Source: Candidatus Sumerlaeia bacterium | GTDB taxonomy: Bacteria > Sumerlaeota > Sumerlaeia > SLMS01 > JAHLLQ01 | Direction: 5' to 3' | Assembly: GCA_019634695.1 (NCBI GenBank) | Contig: JAHCAW010000030.1 | Span: 1-46,378, forward strand | DNA: 46,378 nt | In this document: one piece after another, positions 44,101-46,378 of the stretch | How the letters are laid out: every line of letters starts with the position of its first letter | Position numbering within the stretch: position 1 is the first letter of the stretch | Position numbers and translations under genes: made by a program | Notes under the pieces: generated by a model | Database searches by the model: none | The model's input: the letters and a program-made list of their open reading frames with translations, nothing else | What the model was told of the DNA's origin: nothing

Positions 44101-45062
44101 CTTGCCTCGGCCCCGGACTGCCGCGCCACCTGCGCCAGATAGCGCCCGAGCACCGGCGCCAGACACGCATCCACGACGGCCGTCGTCGCCCGCGGCAGCA
44201 GGCTAATCGCCGGGGCCAACTCAGCCGAGCACGAGACGTGCTCGAATCCGCACGCGCGCAGGAACGCCGCCAGGGCGCGCTCGTGCGCCGCATTGCGATA
44301 GCTGTGCAGCAACGCCACGGCCGCGACGCGGCGACCGGCCGCCACATGGGCGCGACACGCCTCGGCAATCGCGTCCAGATCCAGCGGCCGCACCACCCGC
44401 CCGTCCGCCGCCAGACGCTCGGGCACCTCCACCACGGCCGCATGCAGCGGCGGCGGCTTGCGAATCGCGCGCGCAAACAGGTCCGGCCGCGCCTGCGTGC
44501 CGATCTCGAGCAGGTCGCCGAAGCCCGCCGTCACGAAGAACACCGGAGCAACGCCGGTGCCCTCCAGCAGCGCGTTCGTTCCGCGCGTCGTCGCCAGCCG
44601 CAATCGCATCGGGGGCAGTGCCCGACCCGCCGGCGTACCGGTCACCAGCCGCGCCGCCACCACCGGCGCCTCCTCGCCCAGCCGAATCTCGAACGCCTCG
44701 CCGGGCCGCGGGGCGCGCGCCAGCGGCGACTCGAGCACCACGCACGACGACTCCGCATCGAACGCCCGGACGCGCACGGCCGCCTCGTCGCCCTCGGCCA
44801 GCGCAAACAGTCCGCCCGCGACGAAATCCGTCGGCGCGCCCCAGCTCTGCGCCACGCGCAACCGCCCGTCCCCCTCCGCGGCAACCACCGTCCCGCGCAG
44901 CGCGCCGCTGCTCAGCACCTTTGCCCGATGCCAGCGCCCCGCCGGATCGATCGCCAAGCAATCGGTAAACGTCCCGCCGGGATCGACCCAAATGTCCCAG
45001 CAGGCGGCGTTGGAGGTGGACGGCACTCGGGAGGGCTCCGCCGGGGGATCAGCCGCCGACAT
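41175..45062 (-). CDS. Fused 5-oxoprolinase / hydantoinase A+B
   Basis: A 1295-aa protein combining HyuA (about 12-700) and HyuB (about 768-1290) in one chain, as in the eukaryotic-type 5-oxoprolinase; most bacteria encode them as two genes. HyuA has an ATPase fold ([33 protein letters not shown]). HyuB has [29 protein letters not shown] and TPGGGG near the end. The reaction is likely ATP-dependent opening of 5-oxoproline to glutamate, or a hydantoin analogue. Start ATG 45062 overlaps the yjbQ stop by 14 bases. Which substrate it uses cannot be told from sequence. Confidence 0.9.
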   Translation of the reverse strand: MSAADPPAEPSRVPSTSNAACWDIWVDPGGTFTDCLAIDPAGRWHRAKVLSSGALRGTVVAAEGDGRLRVAQSWGAPTDFVAGGLFALAEGDEAAVRVRAFDAESSCVVLESPLARAPRPGEAFEIRLGEEAPVVAARLVTGTPAGRALPPMRLRLATTRGTNALLEGTGVAPVFFVTAGFGDLLEIGTQARPDLFARAIRKPPPLHAAVVEVPERLAADGRVVRPLDLDAIAEACRAHVAAGRRVAAVALLHSYRNAAHERALAAFLRACGFEHVSCSAELAPAISLLPRATTAVVDACLAPVLGRYLAQVARQSGAEASGGLHVMTSAGGLAGTGSFRPKDGLLSGPAGGVVGAVAAARRSGLDRVVAFDMGGTSTDVSRHDGEPSYVFEHRVGHAHLVAPAMAIETVAAGGGSICRFDGRRLLVGPQSAGAAPGPACYGAGGPLTLTDVNLLLGRLDAARFEIPLFPDRAAARFAEVVGEVERAGMLPARAEELLEGFATIANEVMAEAIRRISVREGYDAADYALVSFGGAGGQHACAVAALLGMRRILVPEDASLLSAYGLGHAAVERFAERPVLRPLEAVHGELRAVFVELAGEALTALRAEGVGPNEAVVRQRLIHVRLVGQESSLALDWQAGMDLEAAFGERYAQVYGYVPEAKPLEVETLRVVAASRPRAMESVVAAEPRPATSTGTVRTWLRGQWRDLPAFEWARMQPGDHANGPAIVFDRLTSVLVESGWRFRLDGARALVLDATEGARVVEPSAGGAGAELELFANRFRAIAAEMGEMLRRTAISTNVKERLDFSCAVLDARGDLVVNAPHVPVHLGALAHCVKAVAATLTLEEGDVVVTNHPAFGGSHLPDITVVTPVFAAGELLGYTASRAHHAEIGGMRPGSAPPDATRLEQEGIVIAPTHLVRRGSGRWDEIEALLQSGPWPTRALADNLADLRAAVAANRRGAQALLRLAAAHGAPTVHQMMQALQDLVAAQMAQVLTAWPDGVRTATERLDDGTPLCVRWEKTDARAVLDFAGTGARHAGNLNATPAIVSAAAIYVLRLLAGERFPDLPLNQGLLRALEIRLPHDSILSPDFAREPLPAVIGGNVETSQRLVDTILKALGLAACSQGTMNNVIFGNARFGYYETICGGAGATADAPGADAVHTHMTNTRLTDVEILEHRYPVRVEQFAVRRGSGGAGRHRGGDGVLRVLRFLEDVSLSILSQHRIEAPYGLDGGAPGAVGHQWIERADGTREDLPSIAARDIVAGDQLVLETPGGGGCGECSPESPGRVSIGRMGPI

Positions 45063-45456
45063 GGACGACCACGCGCCGCGTGCCCGCATGCCGACGATGC
45101 TCCCACACATAGATGCCCTGCCAGGTCCCGAGGGCAAGCCGCCCGTCCAGAATCGGAATCCCAAGCGTCGTCGCGGTCAGCGCCGCCTTGATGTGCGACG
45201 GCATGTCGTCGGGTCCCTCGGCTGTGTGGGTGAAGAGAGCATCGCGCTCGGGCACGAGCCGGTCCAGCCATGCCTCGAGGTCCCGACGGGCGGACGGGTC
45301 GGCGTTCTCCTGGATCGTCAGACTGGCGGAGGTGTGCTGGATGAAGACCGTGCAGAGCCCCTCGCGCACGCCGGCCTGATGCACCACGTCGGCCACCAGA
45401 TCGGTGATCTCGTGCAGGCCCTTGCCGGGGACGCGGATGGCGAGCTGGCGAATCAT
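45049..45456 (-). CDS. yjbQ: YjbQ / UPF0047 family protein
   Basis: A 135-aa single-domain protein of the YjbQ (UPF0047) family, a beta-rich trimer. The hallmarks are FIQHTSASLTIQENADP, the middle HIKAALTATTLGIPILDGRLALGTWQGIYVWEHR, and the C-terminal VVVHV. YjbQ proteins have been reported to have weak thiamine-phosphate synthase activity; their true role is uncertain. It is complete and of normal length. Its stop overlaps the start of the oxoprolinase, so both are co-translated. Confidence 0.92.
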   Translation of the reverse strand: MIRQLAIRVPGKGLHEITDLVADVVHQAGVREGLCTVFIQHTSASLTIQENADPSARRDLEAWLDRLVPERDALFTHTAEGPDDMPSHIKAALTATTLGIPILDGRLALGTWQGIYVWEHRRHAGTRRVVVHVGG

Positions 45457-45857
45457 GCGGTTTCGGCAGACGGATGACGGGAGTCCGGCGACACGACGCG
45501 TGCCGAGGCCGTCATCGGCGGCCTGGGCCCCTGGCGCGAGCCTTTAACGGTGGCTTGGGCGCCGGCGGCCAAGGCAGGGATCCATCGTCCCGCCTGCCGT
45601 CCAGCGTCCTGTCTGCTTCGCGTCCACTAGGGAAGTGGACGAGGGAGACGAAGTGGACGCTCGCCGGGAAGGACCGGAACTTGTCGGGCAGGGCGCCGAA
45701 CGAGCGGTAGCACGGAGGAACGCTTCGGCGGGCTGGATGCCCATCCTCCTTTCTCGCCGCGGGGTCATCGGCCCATTGCACGGGTCGCAGCCGAGCCGTT
45801 TCGCCCGGAACATTCGGGGCGTCCGCTCGTAAGTCGTCTGTTTTCAGAGGTTTGAAA
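45457..45857. other. Non-coding 401-bp stretch between yjbQ and tRNA-Val
   Basis: No supported gene. Several short frames (for example 45544-45813 minus) have low-complexity Ser/Arg/Thr translations and no family match. It should hold the promoter of yjbQ (minus strand) and the 3' end of the tRNA transcript. A hairpin repeat is at 45622-45658. Confidence 0.6.
45622..45658. repeat. GTCCACT/AGTGGAC hairpin with an extra half-copy
   Basis: GTCCACT-AGGGA-AGTGGAC forms a perfect 7-bp stem; AGTGGAC is repeated 11 bases further on after GAGGGAGACGA. Looks like a small intergenic repeat. Confidence 0.5.
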
Positions 45858-45934
45858 TGGTGGGCGGTACTGGAATCGAACCAGTGACCTCCGGTATGTG
45901 AGACCGGCGCTCTAACCAACTGAGCTAACCACCC
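45858..45934 (-). tRNA. tRNA-Val (anticodon CAC)
   Basis: The minus strand folds as a full cloverleaf: acceptor GGGTGGT/ACCGCCC with one T-G pair, D arm TTAGCTCAGTTGGTTAGAGC, anticodon stem CCGGT/ACCGG around CTCACAT with anticodon CAC, T arm GGTTCGATTCC, discriminator A and an encoded CCA end. CAC reads the valine codon GUG, frequent in this GC-rich genome. No intron. Confidence 0.95.
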
Positions 45935-46251
45935 ACGCGGGGGACGGGAAGGTGCCCAAGCACCCCTCGCGCAGGCAAGAGAAAATCGAATCCCGGAGCG
46001 GTCTGGCCGGAATTGTTCTCGACGCCCGGTGCCGGGTGCCTCCATGGTGGGGCATATTCGAGGAGTAATCCCGCTGTTTCCCGGCGGAACCGGGCGGCAC
46101 GGGGTTGGGTCGGGCGGAGGCCGAAGCAGGATTCGACGCGTTCCTGTGGCGTTGACAGCAGCCCACCGCCCGGTCAGCGTATCATAAGACCGTCCAAGAG
46201 GACGGTAGCAGTGGTGATGAAAACATATCGATTGAGCAGGTAACGAGATTC
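45935..46251. other. Non-coding 317-bp stretch upstream of the last gene
   Basis: No gene supported. It should contain the tRNA promoter (minus) and that of the last gene (plus). A TTGACA at 46152 and TATCAT at 46180 are 22 bases apart, too far for a normal sigma-70 pair. A hairpin lies at 46189-46206. Confidence 0.5.
46189..46206 (+). promoter_or_regulatory. 5' leader hairpin of the last gene
   Basis: ACCGTCC-AAGA-GGACGGT is a perfect 7-bp stem with a 4-base loop 45 bases before the ATG. It may be a leader structure or an operator. Confidence 0.35.
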
Positions 46252-46378
46252 ATGGGCGAGCGGGCCTTTGCTCTGGAGAGAAACTGGCGCTTCCGGGCGG
46301 TTGAGCCGGGCGAGATGGCGGACTTTGCGGGGCGGCAGTTGCCCTCGAACTTGTCGCGCGACGGCTGGGAGCCGGCCC
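46252..46378 (+). CDS. Start of an unassigned gene, possibly a glycoside hydrolase (5' end only)
   Basis: Only 42 codons are seen, beginning MGERAFALERNWRFRAVEPGE and containing LPSNLSRDGWEPA. The layout, an early 'L...WRFR' followed by a 'dGW.pA' motif, is like the start of the GH2 sugar-binding domain (beta-mannosidase or beta-galactosidase type), but this is weak from so few residues. No signal peptide is evident. ATG 46252 is the first in-frame start downstream of the leader hairpin. The rest lies beyond the window. Confidence 0.4.
   Translation, partial: MGERAFALERNWRFRAVEPGEMADFAGRQLPSNLSRDGWEPA

Noticed and set aside
45150..45190. CAGAATCGGAATCCCAAGCGTCGTCGCGG as a third copy of the AATCAGAACCC repeat
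   Set aside because: It encodes the conserved TTLGIPILDG part of YjbQ in the other strand, so the resemblance is chance.
40986..45191. 1401-codon plus-strand open frame
   Set aside because: Exact antisense of the fused oxoprolinase; Arg/His/Ala-rich translation with no domains, a high-GC artefact.
45544..45813. 89-codon minus-strand frame near the tRNA
   Set aside because: Ser/Arg/Thr-rich with no family match; overlaps a hairpin repeat; no convincing ribosome-binding site.
46152..46185. TTGACA ... TATCAT as a sigma-70 promoter
   Set aside because: Spacer of 22 bases is outside the usable range.

Overview
The window is a high-GC, gene-dense bacterial chromosome segment. Its main content is a complete-looking Gram-negative type II secretion (T2SS) gene set, so the organism has an outer membrane. 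No 16S gene is present, so the phylum is not fixed. Several things point to planctomycete-like or candidate-phylum lineages (Sumerlaeota, Hydrogenedentota) rather than Proteobacteria: an adjacent DUF2298 / TIGR03663 membrane-protein pair, corrinoid activation genes, a secretin split into two genes, and small intergenic repeats of a kind I associate with planctomycete-type genomes. This placement is inference.

Layout. 1-1258 (-): a class III aminotransferase that runs off the window. 1454-7422 (+): two overlapping genes for very large multi-membrane proteins (DUF2298, then TIGR03663/GT39-like). 7423-7718: a convergent gap with hairpins and a weak c-di-GMP-riboswitch-like pattern. 7719-9005 (-): a secreted NlpC/P60 peptidase. 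9188-11295 (+): two bacterial PH-domain proteins and a membrane protein. 11384-13914 (+): gspA and gspB. 14001-15323 (-): a secreted M23 peptidase. 15542-17238 (-): a visibly lower-GC pair made of a DUF488 protein with an N-terminal antitoxin-like domain and an unnamed 271-aa protein. 17506-18147 (+): a secreted EF-hand protein behind a sigma-54-like promoter.

18235-32550 (+) is one tightly packed operon: gspE, F, G, H, I, J, K, L, M, a GspC/PilP-like gene, a secretin N-domain protein, a secretin channel protein, a histidine kinase and an NtrC-type sigma-54 activator. Most junctions are 4-bp overlaps. GspA/GspB would handle peptidoglycan passage and secretin placement. E/F/L/M form the inner-membrane motor, G-K the pseudopilus, and C plus the split D the conduit. 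No prepilin peptidase (gspO) is in the window. The kinase-regulator pair at the operon end, together with a 17-bp dyad and a -24/-12-like element upstream of the EF-hand gene, suggests autoregulation.

32635-46378: a sugar isomerase-like gene (+); a Tat-exported phosphoesterase and RecQ (-); a corrinoid cluster (+) of a B12-binding protein, an ASKHA/ferredoxin reactivase and DUF1638, without a methyltransferase; YjbQ and a fused 5-oxoprolinase/hydantoinase (-); tRNA-Val(CAC) (-); and the start of a possible glycoside hydrolase gene (+).

The most interesting items are the secretin split inside one of its N domains, the DUF488 gene pair, and the proposed sigma-54 control of secretion. Very long open frames opposite real genes are GC-driven shadows and were left out.
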